The notes: a model not told the origin generated them from the letters alone. DNA of 64,000 nucleotides from Zelopaecilomyces penicillatus (GCA_005765155.1 VCCP01000001.1:5642001-5706000), one strand, 5' to 3'; positions 13,147 through 26,693 are shown, counted from the stretch's first letter. A program made the numbers and translations.

Positions 13147-14280
13147 AACGCCGGCTTTGCGAGAACTCCTTCAGCAGACTGGGAAGGTATGAGTGTTAGA
13201 TGAGTGCTAAATAGTTGAACCCATGCCATCGTCATGTATTTGTGCGCCCATGGAGCTAGCCACAAAGTGCCTGCGTTATTCCAACCATATCTAACCATTA
13301 ACAGATAGATGCTAAGAGAACAGCCTCTTCCAACTTCCTCTTAAGTAATGATGCATAATCGAGTTGAGAAAGGGCCACCTCGTTATCAATATCATGAAGA
13401 AACATGATACGAAAATAAATGTCTGATGGCTTTCCCCGGTCTGCGGACTGTGGAGATCAATCCAGGTTTTGCCATGCGGAGCATGGAACCGAAAGGCTCT
13501 CACAGTCCCGTAAACGATGGTTGTGTGGATACCATGGTGTTTTCAATATCCATCGGGCTGGAATACATAGACCCCGTTACTATGCGCATCATATCTGATG
13601 ATATTTCATCCTCCCTACGTCCCTGTCTTTCGGTTCCCCGACTCGTGGTGCGATGGAGTGGAGCAGAGGATGCGTACAGTACGCAGCATGCATGGGCTGA
13701 TTGTAGCTGTTGCCCAGAAGGGGTTACGTTCCGATTCCGCCGAGTAAAGGTCCAACAAGCCGAATAGAAGCCCGGGTCACCTTGTTCCTTTTTAAGGCGA
13801 AACCTCAACAGAAAGAAAATTACACAAATGGCTCGAGTTTAGATGCGACGTTCTTGGCTGTGAGCCCGTTGTTAGTCGTCACCACCGTTATGAATCATCT
13901 GCCAGGATTGGATTTGTCTCACTATTTAGACAACAAAGTGGGACTGCGTGATCTGTTCTCTCGCTCCTTTGGTCCTCTGGTATCAGTAAGCACTCTAAAA
14001 AGGCTTTGCATCTATCCATCATCTGGGCCATAGGTCAGCAAATGGTGCGCATGATGAAAACCCCACTGGAGAGGATTCAGGTGTGATTAAAGCATGCTAG
14101 TAACAGTCATAATTGCGTTAGTCCAGGCACAGCCCGACAACAACGTTTGATAGACTGCGCAAGCGTCCCCACAACGGCTTGCTATTGGATCCAACAGCTG
14201 TGATGTAATGAGCGAAACTACCAAAAGCACCCAGTATATCCCGCCCAATCTAGCTTTTGATGCAAATCCTTCTGTTCGCT

Positions 14281-14305
14281 AAAAAAAAAAAAAAAAAAAA
14301 AAAAA
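14281..14305. repeat. Poly(A) tract, 25 nt
   Basis: An uninterrupted run of 25 A lies in otherwise mixed sequence within the long gene-free stretch. It could be a simple expansion or the tail of a degraded retroposed sequence. No reverse-transcriptase-like frame is visible next to it. Confidence 0.9.
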
Positions 14306-17300
14306 GTCCCCTCTCAATTGACAGCATAGGGCAATGAACATTTCATCCACTTTAGTCTCACCTAGGTATCCCGTAGAAGAAAGAACGGAGCCCAATGCAG
14401 ATCAGAGCGGGCCGACGCAAGGGGAACCTACGTCCGGTACAGCATGCGAGCTATGCTTATAAGTGGACACAACACTCGAGACATGGTCTTGTGTTACCCA
14501 GTTAGTTTTTGTGCGCTGTTGGATTGCTGCAGACGCATCTGCTTACTGGATTCTAGAAGGCTTCCCTTGCGAACCAAGGATTTGTCGGCCTGAGCCGATC
14601 CCAGCCGATAAGTCCTTTTGGAACAAACCAGTGGAATGAAATCCGCTTACTGATAAAATAGGCATGGCTTTATTGAGTCTATGCCTCATCAGACTTTTCT
14701 TGGCCAGCCGAACAAACGCCACTGCGCACACAGAATGGAGACTATGCGACAGTCCTTTGATCGCACACAGGTTTGCCAGCATTGACTGATCCTCCGTCGG
14801 TCATGGGCTACAGCATCACCCTTTGTTGAGACTAGAAGAGTATGTTTTCGTGCCTCGTCCCATAATGGCACTCGCCGTAGCAGTAGCAGCCACCAGGATT
14901 GAGAAGACAAAGCGTCAGGTGTGTAGATGCACACTTACAGTCTTGCGATTATGGGTGACCTTAGATGCCAGGTGTCCGTTACTGTTTGTCTGGTAGTTCC
15001 TGACTTTGTAAGATGACCAAACATGAGCCATCACTTATATTGGACGTAAGAGGAAGTGATCATCCGTTAAGCTGTGGTAAGTGGAGAGCGACAATAGATG
15101 AACTGGCAAAGTATCAGATCAACTATGCGTTTCGAGAACCAGTCTCAGAATCTCATCCCCCTAAAAAGCACACCTTCTAAGAAGAGTATGAACCTGGGCA
15201 CCACGAAATAATTTAAGATAAAAGTTGATTGGTTCCCGCTGCGATACGAAACAGCGTCTGCCAAGCTGCAAAGGTCGAGACTCCAAGATGTCATCGAAAG
15301 TAACTAATCGCTGCTTCTTCACGGCACACACACGTCACATGCGTAGGCTTTTGTTGAGCGTGCTCTGTGTGCGCACATCATGGATGTTTTAACTGTGGTA
15401 GAACATGGTCACGTTATGTATTAGCTAGTTTCACAGTTGGGCGGTGTCCGCATTGATGTGGTATCCAACGATGATCTACTCAAAAACAAATAAAAAAATA
15501 AGTAGTGGTGGGGGATACATGCAATTCGGTGGAGAAGAGCCGAGCTTGGTGAAACACCTGGAAACCGACATGTGCAACAAGTGTTTGTCGGTATTTATAT
15601 GTACGTACGTAGGTAGTAATAGTATAATATGCATCTGACACTTTGGAATGCTCCTGTACTTGTCCGGTCAAGGCTTGGCGAAGCATGGATCTAAGACATG
15701 TTCCAGCCATCGACGGGCACAAGTTGATGCTATCCAGCGGTGTCGAAGAAGCTGCACGCTAAAAAAACACAGGCAGCATCATGCCCTTACTCAAGGTAGG
15801 ACAGGCTGAGACATGGACGGACTTGAGGCGCCATCATCGTTATGCGCAGCGTCTGTAACAGGCAAGCGGGGCCGCCCCCTTGGTGGCCTTGTTTGCTAGC
15901 GAGTTCGGGGAAGTTTTCTTTAATTCTAGGTGGGCCTTGGGGACGCGAGAAGAGGGGAAGAAATAGACGGTGCCGTTGAGATGGCTGGTGAGATCGCGTT
16001 CGTTCTTGTTCCCCCGCAAATGCCTCGTGATGGAGTCTGTGAGTCTCCACTGATAGGTCGAAACGCGAGCCCACCATGATGAACTATGAAGGGGTTGCGG
16101 GGACGGCCAGTAACAATTGACTTGAACAGCAGACCAAACTAGCGACCTCGCCAGAAGCCATGTTTGATCTGTATTTTCGGCAGATGTTGAAGTCGAAATT
16201 CACCTGCTAGCCGCTGATGGAGGGTGACGATGAGGCATAAAATCAGGGTGATACGTCACCTTCGATTGTCAAGGAAGGTGATTGAAATGACAAACACTTA
16301 TAGACAACTTCCCGGGGAGGTAACGAGCTATATTCCTTGCTGTGATCATCACACTACATTCCTAACGTTTGGTTTACAATGTGCCCTGATGCGCCGTTCT
16401 GGTGGCTTCCTCAAGCTAACTTAGGTGGGCGGGAGAGAACCCTCGTTTCCAGGGCCGTCGGGGCTGGCGACTGGATGAGGGAGTGGCGCGCAATCACAGC
16501 CATGAGGGGCGGGGGCTTGGTGATTTGGTGACTCGGATTTGTTTGAGCGGGGTGAAAGAGCTAAAGCCATCGAAAAGGGCGCGGTGATGGCACAGCAGCC
16601 TATAGCGGAGACTGGAACGGCATAGCATGACGATCTATGCTATCCAACGGAGATGTCAGAGTTGGTCGATGGCTGCCGGCAAGTAATCATGCTGTGTTGA
16701 TAATAAAGATCTGGCCAACTAGCCCAATACTTCCCAGGTGATAAGTTACAGGGTTCCTTCTACACCTCGATGGCCGGGGTTTGTATGGAACGAAATCTGG
16801 TGGTTAGATGAGCCAGTGAGAGGCCGAGAACTGGACGTCGTTCTCTGAGAGGTCAGGCTGCAACCGCCCAAGTTCGGTGCACTGACAACTGTTGCTCTTC
16901 TGCCCGTACACGCGATTACCATTGGCGCATTTTGAGTAGCACAACAAATATTGTCCACAGTGTTTTACTGGATGACTCTTGTTTTGGCCCTGATTGATTT
17001 ATCGTCTTGACGGCAAAGTTTGTCACTATCACATTCGCCTCTTCCAATCAGTTGTGACATTTTATTGAATTACGTACCCTATTGGAGAGCGGAACGTGAG
17101 TTGAGGTTCGAGCGCTTCGAGCCTCGGATTCTTAATATGACGTCCGAAGAGGTAGTTTTCCTGGTAGGTGTAATTTCGCGTAGCGTCTTGAGTGTTCAGC
17201 TGTTGGTTCACTTAGTCTGGAAAGCCTGGTTGATCCCTTGTCAGCCTTGGCCAGCTTGGCAACGAATGACAGTCTGTGAAGGCGATGATGCTGCGCATGT

Positions 17301-20300
17301 GCGATCAGCCAACACCTAGCCGAGAAGTCTTCCAACGACAAGTACTACAGTGGCACACTCTGCAAGACTTGAGTTCAGTTGGAGCGGTTGGCTGTTGGCC
17401 TGGGTTCGAAGAGAAGGCAAACACCTGCCAAGACATCGGAGTGTAGGATGGCAAGTGTATGCTTTGGAACTGATCTGGCGCACTATAGCTTTTGGCGCTG
17501 CAGCCACACCGCCCTGCGTTCCTGAGCATATGACCATTGCCGTTTGCTGAGAAAACTTGTGATAATACTACGTATGTCGTTGGTGCTAGTGATTTTATCT
17601 GGATTGCTCCTACCTGAAAGTTGACTGCCAAGGCATCTCCAATTACCACGAAAGAAAGAACGATGGAGGGGGCGGGGCGGAAAGGGTAAGTGTCAAGTAC
17701 AGTCGCTGTACCTGAGCCGGCAGCAGATATACTGTGTGTGACCAGGTCCCACTGACGTGCCTATGCATGTCGGGTAGGGGCGGGAAGCCACCAGCCGAGT
17801 CGCACGGCCTTTGACTCCACGCGAGGCGGCGTTGAAGATGGCTGCCAACGTGTCTCGATATTTTGTTTCGTACTTCGTATCCCGGCCGGCACCTCACCTC
17901 TTTGGTCCACAAACTTGTGAGTGGTAAACTTTCGAACCAGGACCCATCGTGTCTCTCGTTTCTGAGCGGTCCTCGTTGCTTGGCTTGCTTGAAGCGCCTG
18001 CGCTCGGACAAAGCACAAAGCCACCAATCTTTTTTTGGTTTGCTGGCCGAATACCTACATACCAAAATCGTGGCTTGTGAAAGCGACCAGAATGATGGTG
18101 CTCTGGGGCGAAGCGACACGTCCACGACACCCTCATTGCCATTTCATCTTGGACTATCTAAATATTTGGTTACCAGAGGTGCGACGGCCCTAACCCCCTC
18201 GAGCTTAATCCATGCTTCTCCCTTAGCCACCCTATTTCCCACTTGGAACGTTGATTTCTGAGATAGTCGTTTGAAATTGGCGCTTACAACTGGAGGAAAC
18301 CGTAATGAAGCAGCTCGGATATGCGGCTGTGACAGAACCTCAACTCAAATCTGACATGTTTTCGAATGGCATCCCTATTCTTTCTGACAGCATGATTACA
18401 ATCCCAATAATCAGAACGTGCCCTATTTTGGAAGTAAATATCACACCGCTGTAGTGTACAGAGGCACTTCTGAGTAACGAGCGTGTGGCTAACGCCCAAT
18501 GATGAAGTGAAGCATGTGTGTCTTAGCGGCCAGCATGTATTTCCAAGACCTGCAGCGCTCCTCAGGCCCCCGTCTGAGTCAAAATGGCGTCAGAAGCTAG
18601 GTCACCTGCTCATGGGCTTGGTACTAGTACAGTATTTTTATATCTAGGGTTTCGTTCTGGTGGAAGGATAACCACATGAAGATGCAAGACAGACAGAGCC
18701 GTGAGTATCAAAAGCCTGATTCCATCGTTCTTCAAGGCCGTCACCAAGCCCGTTAATGGCTGTCGCTGGCTCGAGGGGAAGCACATGAAGGATTTCATTA
18801 TCGATACTAGGGATCTCTAGTTGGCTTCTGCATGATGGTCGCGTGGACTTGTCAAGGTGACCTCGGGTTTAGCCAGCGTCTACTAAGATGCATCTCGGGA
18901 GGCTGCCCGGGGTTCGGGACTGTCTTTGGTTGCAGCTGGCGTGTGGAGGTGGCACACACACGCCAGGAGATTGAAGCTCTCGTTTTAGGAACGAAGAGAA
19001 AGAGAGACGGAGAAGCGGAAATAAGAGGCTGTTACTACCATGAGACAGCAGCGACATCCGTCGCTGTAGTTTTGAGGCTTGCGCCAGTAGTTTGGTGTGC
19101 AAAATGCGACCAATACACTAGCAGCACACCTACACATTTTGCCTCTCGTTTAATCCGGATCAACACACTTCTTGCCAACCGATTTTCCTACCTCAGACAG
19201 AACCCTGCCATTTACCTATCCTTCCATATTTCCCTTGTCGTTCCGGCCATCGGATCTAACCACAGCGGTTGGGGACTCCGAGTCTGTGCCGCAACCTTCA
19301 GACCACGATTGCACGGTTGCACCTGGTTCTTGGTATGAGCAGAGCAACCAACAACTCATTTTTGAAGTTACAGAGTTTATTAATTAGTTGCTACCTAGCT
19401 GACGTACCTGCTTGCTGCTTGGCCAGGGCTGCAGCCTGCAGCTAGGAACAGCTACCTGTAAACGGATCGTCTTTGTTCAGCGCGGGCTAGAGAGCTTCTT
19501 TGGGAATCAGTGCCGCGCGATCTGGCCTCCACTCCCCCCTCCCATCCTGTAAGCGTCGCACATCTTGTGCCTCAACAAAAGCTTCTTAGCTAGCCGCGTT
19601 TGTGTATTGAAGATTCTTGTGCTGTTCGTACTGTACATTTCATGGCCATGGTTCCATTCGGGAGACTAGAGTGTAGCTGTGGTTGGGTTGTTTTTATTGT
19701 TGTTACTGTCGAGGTGTGACGGTGGTGTGGATGGGGCAGAATCTCAAATCTTTGTCCCACTCCTGGCCTGGTAAGGTGACGAACAGGCCATGACTTACTT
19801 GGGCACCTGTACCAATTAATGTGTGTCTGCTTCCCCTCTGTCAGTGATGCCTGTCTATATCTGTAGGTGTTTCTCTTTACGATTGAAATAAAAACTACCT
19901 AGGTATTATTCGATCTGGCGAGTCAAAGCCTTCTATCTATTAGTAGCATCAACCGCGACCCCCGTAGCAGTCACGGGGTAGTGGACGTTTACAGGTGCTT
20001 GCAGTGGACGTAAAGTTGCCCACAAGTCCCTGGAGTCCACCATCAGCTCAATGCGTTGCTCCCTACGAGCCAGTTAAAAAGCAACGACTGGGGGCTGCTT
20101 TGTTGCCCCTCGGAGTTGGCACCAAACCCCTGTTAGGCCAGTTCCAGGGGATCCGCCGCCACGAGTCTGTGTGCTAGGAACGGTCCAGGGCACTTTAGCC
20201 AGTTCTTCAGGGCCTTGTCAGTGGATCGCGCCGCTGTCTGTGGGCTCTTTCCCAAGAAAGGTACATCACGCACACTATGCCCACTCTCGCCATCCTGCCA

Positions 20301-21654
20301 CACACCCCCTCGCTCGCTCTCAAAACTCCATGCTTCACTCCCTCTCCTCTCCTCTAGCTCTGGAGCCATCTGGAGCCATCCCAGCAGCAACATCCCTGGC
20401 GCCTTGCTCGTGTTTTCCCGGCAAACTCACGCCCCCTGTTGGACGGTGTCCTGCTGTGCTAGCAATGCACTACGTGCCACTAACGCCCTACCTCCAAACC
20501 TTGGACCCTCCACTCAGAGCCCTCAATGGCGACGGCCGCCAGCAACCTGGCAACCTGGGTTGAGCAAAGAGCTGCGAGGCACCTCCTCAGCTTCCAATCC
20601 CGTCCGTCCTTGGCCTTCCCACCCTAGCTGCCCACCGCGATAGACTTGTGCCTTTCAGCAAACCTCGCCGAGTGGAGAAGTCGTCAGCTTCCCTAACTGG
20701 CCCGACTGCGGTCCTGTCCCCTGTGCCTATCCCTGCCCCAATCCCTCGACGCGAAGCTTGGCTAGTCGCTAGACTCGCCGATGCAGACCAGAGATTTTGT
20801 CTTCTTCCGCGTTCTAACCCTCCCTGCAATCCATGTTAGTTACCCGTCGCCTACGGCCGCATTCCACGCCTCGACCCCACTGGCTACGAGCTCCGAGTTT
20901 GGCACACACGCAGAGAAGGCGATGAGAAGGCCCAGTCACAGATGGTGCCATTGAGGTTGGCTATATTGTACGAATACAGTATGACCATCCATCCCGCCCC
21001 GGAGGTCAGCGTTGGCAGGGATCTGCCCACCTGAAGCTTTGAATTCGCAGATGGGAGCAAGGCAAAGTACTTTATGGCCTGCCCTCCCTCCTCTGCACTT
21101 CGCCTGATCTTACATGTCGCCAATCCGTTTTGCTTTTTCATTTTCTTGCCGATTGTCTCTCCACCTGTAATCAACATCATATATATCAGATACATTCGGA
21201 CATTGCTCCACTGGAGACGCTTTGGCGCCAATACATCCGACTTTCTATACGGCTCTTTCTACGGTTCTCGCCATGCTATAACACAGTTCACTCCTTGACG
21301 TGTCGACTACTCTCAGTCCCCTGACATAGTCCTACATATACACGAATTCTGCTTCCTTTTCATTCACCTATTGTTTGATCACCATTGGTTATCTGCCTCT
21401 GCTATGATACACAACCTATCTACTACCTACGTAACACGACTAGACGACCTTGACCATCACCGACAGCTATTTTTATCGTTACTCATTCTGATTCATCCAC
21501 TATCCCTAGTCGACTTGTTTCCGTCGAGAGAACACCCGTTATCTTTTTCTTCATAATTAACTAGACTATTTCTTGGGAGACTGTAGTCCAGCCAGCGATT
21601 AACATCAACCTTCCCACGTTGAAAGGAACCGCCACAGCTGGCGACCATCTCACC

Positions 21655-23321
21655 ATGTCCAATGGAACGGGGGTTAACATTTGCCCCCCACCATTCTTTG
21701 ATGCAAGGCTATTCGGCAGCAATGGAGGATGTAGGTGTCCTTCAACCACGAATATTGCATCCTACTTACGCGTACTGACTTCAAAACTACAGTTGTGGAA
21801 GGGCGCGTGTGCCAGACCATCACTGAGAATGTACACTGCTGCCTTCCTTGCCCCATGACGGAATGGGTCTACCCAGATAGCTTCAACACCATGACGGATG
21901 TGGCAAACTGGATTGCAGCTGCTAGTGTCTTGGGCTGCTCTTTCTTACTCATGTCGTGGGTTGCGTTACCTGTTGAGAAGACCAACCGGCATTACTTGAG
22001 CATCTGCCTGACAATAGCAGTTCTCCTTATGAATGTAAGAAGACTGACCAACAACGTTGTCGCCTCTGTTGGTAAGCGGCTACTAATTGTGGATCAATAT
22101 AGCTTGGATTCGTTATTCCTCTGGCCGCTCAGCCGGATCAATGCTTCGACGCGATCACGCCCCATAGCATGCACACCAGCAAGGTCTGCGGAGCTTCCGG
22201 GTCCTTTCTTATCCTAGGAGGCTGGGCCGGTGTCATGTGGGCATTCCTTAGGTCTCTTTCACTTCATTTGCAGATCTGCTGGCAGGTTCTTGTCGGCCGC
22301 AACTTTATGCTGTTTGCTCAAGCTGCCGGGTGGGGCATTCCAATTCTTGGGATTGTCCTCGCTCTGACCTTTAGTGGTGTCTCGTTTAGATTCGGCCAAA
22401 CCTGTCATATTAACCACAAAAATAGTCTGGCGGACCTGTGGATTCCCTTGCTCATCTTCGCTGGCATCACTGTTATTACTACCTTTGCTACGTTTGGATA
22501 TTGTGTCAAGGTCTATCTCGCCTCGCTATCCGATAATACTGCCTCGACAGAAGGGTCGAGCCAGCCCAACTACTCCGTTAGTATCAGGACAATGACTCCT
22601 CGCCAAGCTTACCGCCGAGTCCGACGTGTTATATCACTCCAATGGCGAGGTATTGCAATTGTTCTGATCATCATCGCGGATGTCATCTTTTTTTCCATTA
22701 TTTTTGTGTTCCAGGACAACATTGTACAGGCCGTTACTCATGACCCTAAAGTCGGCGAAAATTGGATCATGTGTCTAGTTGGAGCCTCTGGTGACAAGAC
22801 AAAATGCCTAAACCATGCCAGCTCATTGGTAGTCAACGAAGCAACGGTTTCCGCTGTCTTGCTACTATTGGCGGTAAGTTGAAATGATTGTTATCCAAGG
22901 TCGCGCTCATTCAAATTTGCTAATTGCAATGATGTAGCTGAATGGGATATGGTTACTCTTCCTATTGGGCCGATGGTCAATGGTGACCGGCTGGACTGAG
23001 CTACTCAAGTCTCTCCTATCTCGTAAAAAGAAGGAGTTCGTATCAGTGGATGCCCGGTACGAGATGAAGACAGATACACGTTCGTACGAGATGCTCTCGA
23101 AAGATTTGAGCGCTGTGGTAACACCACTGTCTCCAGTGAAATCCCCTCCTCTGGGGCGAAGAACACCCGATTATTTTGGTCAGACAGCCAGATATCACGC
23201 CCCCGTGCGATCTTATTCGAGCCCTCGTCCTCCACACCAATCCTCTTGGGATGTCGAACAGAACTACCCGCCTCCGAATGGCTACGAAGAAATGAACCCT
23301 CTGGGAATGAATCGGATTTAA
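21655..23321 (+). CDS. Seven-transmembrane receptor-like membrane protein with Cys-rich N-terminus
   Basis: Four exons (21655-21730, 21793-22034, 22103-22873, 22938-23321) encode 490 residues; all introns have GT..AG borders. The N-terminal ectodomain (about residues 1-55) has a sequon at Asn3 and a cysteine cluster (C10, C32, C41, C42, C45; VHCCLPCPMTEWVYPDSF). Seven hydrophobic segments follow, beginning near VANWIAAASVLGCSFLL and LSICLTIAVLLMN. The sixth and seventh are GIAIVLIIIADVIFFSIIFV and VSAVLLLLALNGIWLLFLL. Between TM5 and TM6 lies a basic loop (TPRQAYRRVRRVISLQWR). The cytosolic tail of about 110 residues is rich in Ser, Pro and Tyr. This layout matches the fungal GPCR-like group often described as Frizzled/Smoothened- or cAMP-receptor-like. 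No ligand or G-protein coupling can be inferred. The ATG at 21655 is the only ATG in exon 1 that keeps the frame. Confidence 0.87.
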
Positions 23322-25249
23322 AAGAAGACACACCCTATGCGATGAGAAAACGAATTAACAACGACGATTAAAACGACGATTAATCGATCGACCGAAACTT
23401 TATTGATGTGGAAAAGAGTTGTGTTGCAAATGACACCACCCGGTATACTAGGCGTCGGCCCATGTGGCATTCTTAATGGAGAAAAGTGACCCTAGGCCAG
23501 AGGATGGATGCATTGTGATTAATTCACTCACATGCAACACAAAGAAAGACCTATTGGAATTGGACAGCGCGGCGCCACGGTTGTTTCATTATGTATGTAT
23601 CTTGTATGGTATTTTTTTCTTGGTCTCACGGCGTCCAGGACTGTTGGCGAACAGTATGAGTGGAAAGCAGAAGCCAAATGGGGCATTCTGCATCTAATTG
23701 GGTATGGGACAAAAAGTTGGATACTGGCCATGGAGACGATGTGTACTGATCTTGGACGATATGTACTGAAGGTTGTATATACCCCAAACCGCCTGGAAGC
23801 GGTAATTACATGATAAGAAGTACCCTGTTAAAAAATTCCATGCGCTTTTTGAATGTGAATATGTTAATTATAAAGCACAGAAGGCTTAGACGCCGGTTAT
23901 GAAGGCAGTCGATTATCACAGATGTTTAAAGGATGTAATTATTTGATTGGTGAGTCACAAATGTGGCGTATGATGACAACCCTCACATGTTTGTTATACA
24001 TGATGTGTTTGCCAGACTAGGGTTCGCCAAATGTGATCGGATAGACGGCTGGGTCACCGACTGTCGCCGTCGGATTTCGGCGCCTGGAGGCTTCCTCAAG
24101 TGTGCTCGGGTGTCGGACATTATGGCTTCTCGCATAAAGACCACACATGTCCCTATCTGACGAACTTGTGCTGAAAGAATTAGAGCAGCCTTCCTCTTGT
24201 AAATAATGCGCGCTTACTTGAAGTCAAGCCTTTTCAGAAATTGTCCAACTATAATCTACCATTCATCAAAGTCTATGCTCATAACATGCGAGACTAGAGG
24301 GAAGGATCTGAGTATCCCCTGCATTATTGTTCACAAACTTTGATATATCTTGACAATATTTTCCAAGTCAGATTGGACTGAACGTTGAATACAGAGTAGT
24401 CATGGCCCCGATCTAATGTTTTTCTTTCTTTCAGAATCCGCATGCCTTTGTATTGCGATCTCAATGGTTATGATGCCGATAACCTCCTGCAGATACATGA
24501 CTTCGTACATCATAGTTGTATCATAAGGTAACAGGTTCGGTGACATCTACTACGGACTGAGCGTACTTTTCCTCAGTGCAGCGATTCGGCTGCTCAAGAA
24601 AAATGAATTAGGGCAACAAAACATACACCCCCATTGCAGCGATCCTGGTCAAACTCCAGCTTGAGGACGAGTTTCTCTATTGAGACAGTGCTAGAAACAC
24701 AGGCCCTGGATCCACGATGGACATCATGACGGCGAGGAGACTGATGCTGGTCAGATTCCATGGCCCGAGAATGTGGGTGTTGCGACATACCTAGCTGTTT
24801 GAAGCGTTTTATGCAGTTTGAACGCATATCTACTTCGGTCATTGTCATATTGATATTGGCTATTTCCTCGGTGTCCTTATTTAAGGAACAAAACTCGCCT
24901 GAGCACTCCATGAATGCCGGATGCTGGGTCAATACCTTTCAGCCAGAAACCACTGTCTCCTCCTGTGGAGCAAACGTTAATTGACGATTAAGGAACATCT
25001 CTGTGAACCTTAAGTGGATACTTTATCGATAGCAACAACCGACACTACAATCTACATCAACCAACTGCTATGGTGGTAGCAATGAGATGCTCGTTCCCGA
25101 CGAGATAGACACACAGCACCGGAACACCGTTACCCAAGCCACCAAGAGAATGAACTCATATCGCACAATCTCGACATCCAGAGTCATCTCGCACGAGCAT
25201 AACCTCGACTTGGCCGGTCACTGAGCACTGGGTGTCAATGGGCCGTCAC
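23322..25249. other. Intergenic, no supported gene
   Basis: This stretch includes the 3' region of the 7TM gene, with an imperfect repeat of ACGACGATTAA units near 23360-23385. Frames at 23532-23813, 23963-24160 and 24594-24932 have no recognisable features. The last few hundred bases may hold the unrecognisable 5' part of the GH5 relic that starts at about 25250. Confidence 0.5.
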
Positions 25250-25962
25250 AACGGCTCTGACTGATGACAGTATCGCCGTCTTTGTCAATAATCACACCAC
25301 GAGTGCTGTGGGTTGAGTCTCTGCGATTCAGATTGAGCCAATGACCATTTTGGGTGACACTACCACATCACACAGACTGCAGAAGTGGCAGACTGTCATG
25401 GCCCCCCTCTGTCACCGACCTGTTGGTACGTCAGGCGTCTTTGGGGAACAATGCCATGGGGATGATGAGCAAAACTAGAGCACTGTAGCGGCCGGTAGTC
25501 GAAGATGGAGCCCGACTGGCAGATCATCATCGAGGGCGTCCAGTTTGCAAACGAAGCGCCCGTAGCTGCGCAGCGACCAGTCAAATTGGATGTCGCTCAC
25601 CGGGGTCTACTCGGTACAGGCCTACGCATGGTTGGGATAGGGCAGCTTTGCCAGGCGCTTTTAGCAGCGTAGCTCCGTCTCTTTTGCGCGGATCATGGCG
25701 TACAACTGGGTGTACTTCGTGGAACAGAACATAGCACCAGTCTGGCTCGGTGAGATTGGGGCGCCGCACGTGGCCTCCGTTGGCAAATCCAGCTTCCAGG
25801 GCAACTTGCCGAAGCTGTCCAGGTCTGTGGATGCGGATTTCGGCTGCTGGGCTCTCAACCTGCGCAAGGCCAGACACAGCAGCAAGGAGGCGTACGGATG
25901 ACTGGGTGACTCTAGTGTTGGCTTATCGACTGAAGGACATCACGAAGCTCACACAACAGTGA
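25250..25962 (+). pseudogene. Degraded glycoside hydrolase family 5 (cellulase-like) gene
   Basis: Several blocks in successive order but different frames read as the C-terminal two thirds of a fungal GH5 endoglucanase-like enzyme. The first is TALTDDSIAVFVNNHTTSAV, the strand ending in the NNH motif, followed at once by TGA. Next comes a long block containing DWQIIIEGVQFAN and RPVKLDVAHR (about 25510-25603). After a +1 shift it continues as VYSVQAYAWLG. From 25695 a block contains EQNIAPVWLGEIGAP (the WLGE segment of the nucleophile strand), then VDADFGCWALN and KEAYG. A final shift leads to DDWVTLVLAYRLKDITK before a stop at 25960-25962. At least two frameshifts and internal stops are needed, and no start or N-terminal domain is recognisable. 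It is a relic, not a functional enzyme. Family assignment is from remembered motif order, not a search. Confidence 0.75.
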
Positions 25963-26693
25963 ACACGGTTGCACCGTGCACGGGTAGAGGTGACGGTATG
26001 TTTGTTTGAGGGTATGGAACCTGGAGCACAGAGAGTGTTTGTTAGTGTTGTAGGGATCGGTATCTCTCTTGTGAGACTCCAAGGCTTACGTTTGTGGTTA
26101 GTCTGAGTGCGAAGTGTTATCCTCAGTACCTCAATCAGGGGACTCTTGGACATGGACTATGCTTTATCGATAGCGCACAGGTGGGGTCGTCACTAATGTC
26201 ACCTCAAGTTACCTCACACGGCTCATCTGTTTGGCTCCCCCACTACAGCCCAGTTCATCTACTGTCATCTGCCCCAACTTGGCCCTGTCATCGTCACCTC
26301 CCCATTCCACGTCCACCAGCAATCGCCTATACCCTTATAATCGTGAGCGACACATGTCTTGAGGCGCTGGCGTTGCCGCTCCAGTAGCGAGGTGTCTCCT
26401 CCTCTCGACGGCGATGGAGTTTCAAACAGCAAAGGTGCCGACTCGGACGCTTAGGTCTATCCTGGTAGGCACATGTTATTCGCAGACCGCAACCGATAGG
26501 GTGAGTCGCTCTGCGAAGGGAGAAATGTTCATGGATCAATAGTGAAATCAGATAGCGCAGTCGAAGAAGATTTGAGCGCTAGAAAGCGTGGCAGAGGCGC
26601 AAAGCTTGGGAGTCCATGTCAGGCTGATCTTTACGAGAAATCTAGTTTGGATATGAAGCCAAAGGCGCTATCAGAGACCGGGAGAGGGCCTCC
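25963..26693. other. Intergenic between the GH5 relic and CRT10
   Basis: No gene is supported. It contains the upstream region of the CRT10 homologue. An in-frame TAG at 26643-26645 lies ahead of the chosen CRT10 start, which limits 5' extension in that exon. Confidence 0.5.

Larger units (their letters stand above)
9153..21654. other. 12.5-kb stretch without a supportable gene
   Basis: Both strands were read. Scattered open frames of 60-220 codons (for example 10213-10887 minus, 11427-11900 minus, 17643-18125 minus, 18832-19338 plus) have no family motifs, no coherent exon joins and low-complexity or shadow-like composition. A 25-base A tract sits at 14281-14305. A short protein-like fragment is noted separately at 12955-13146. 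The last 1.2 kb (about 20.2-21.6 kb) is C/T-rich and probably holds the promoter and leader of the 7TM gene. Lineage-specific genes or non-coding RNAs could be hidden here. Confidence 0.5.

Noticed and set aside
18832..19338. 168-codon plus-strand frame
   Set aside because: No recognisable domain, no supporting splice structure, and overlapping antisense frames of equal quality.
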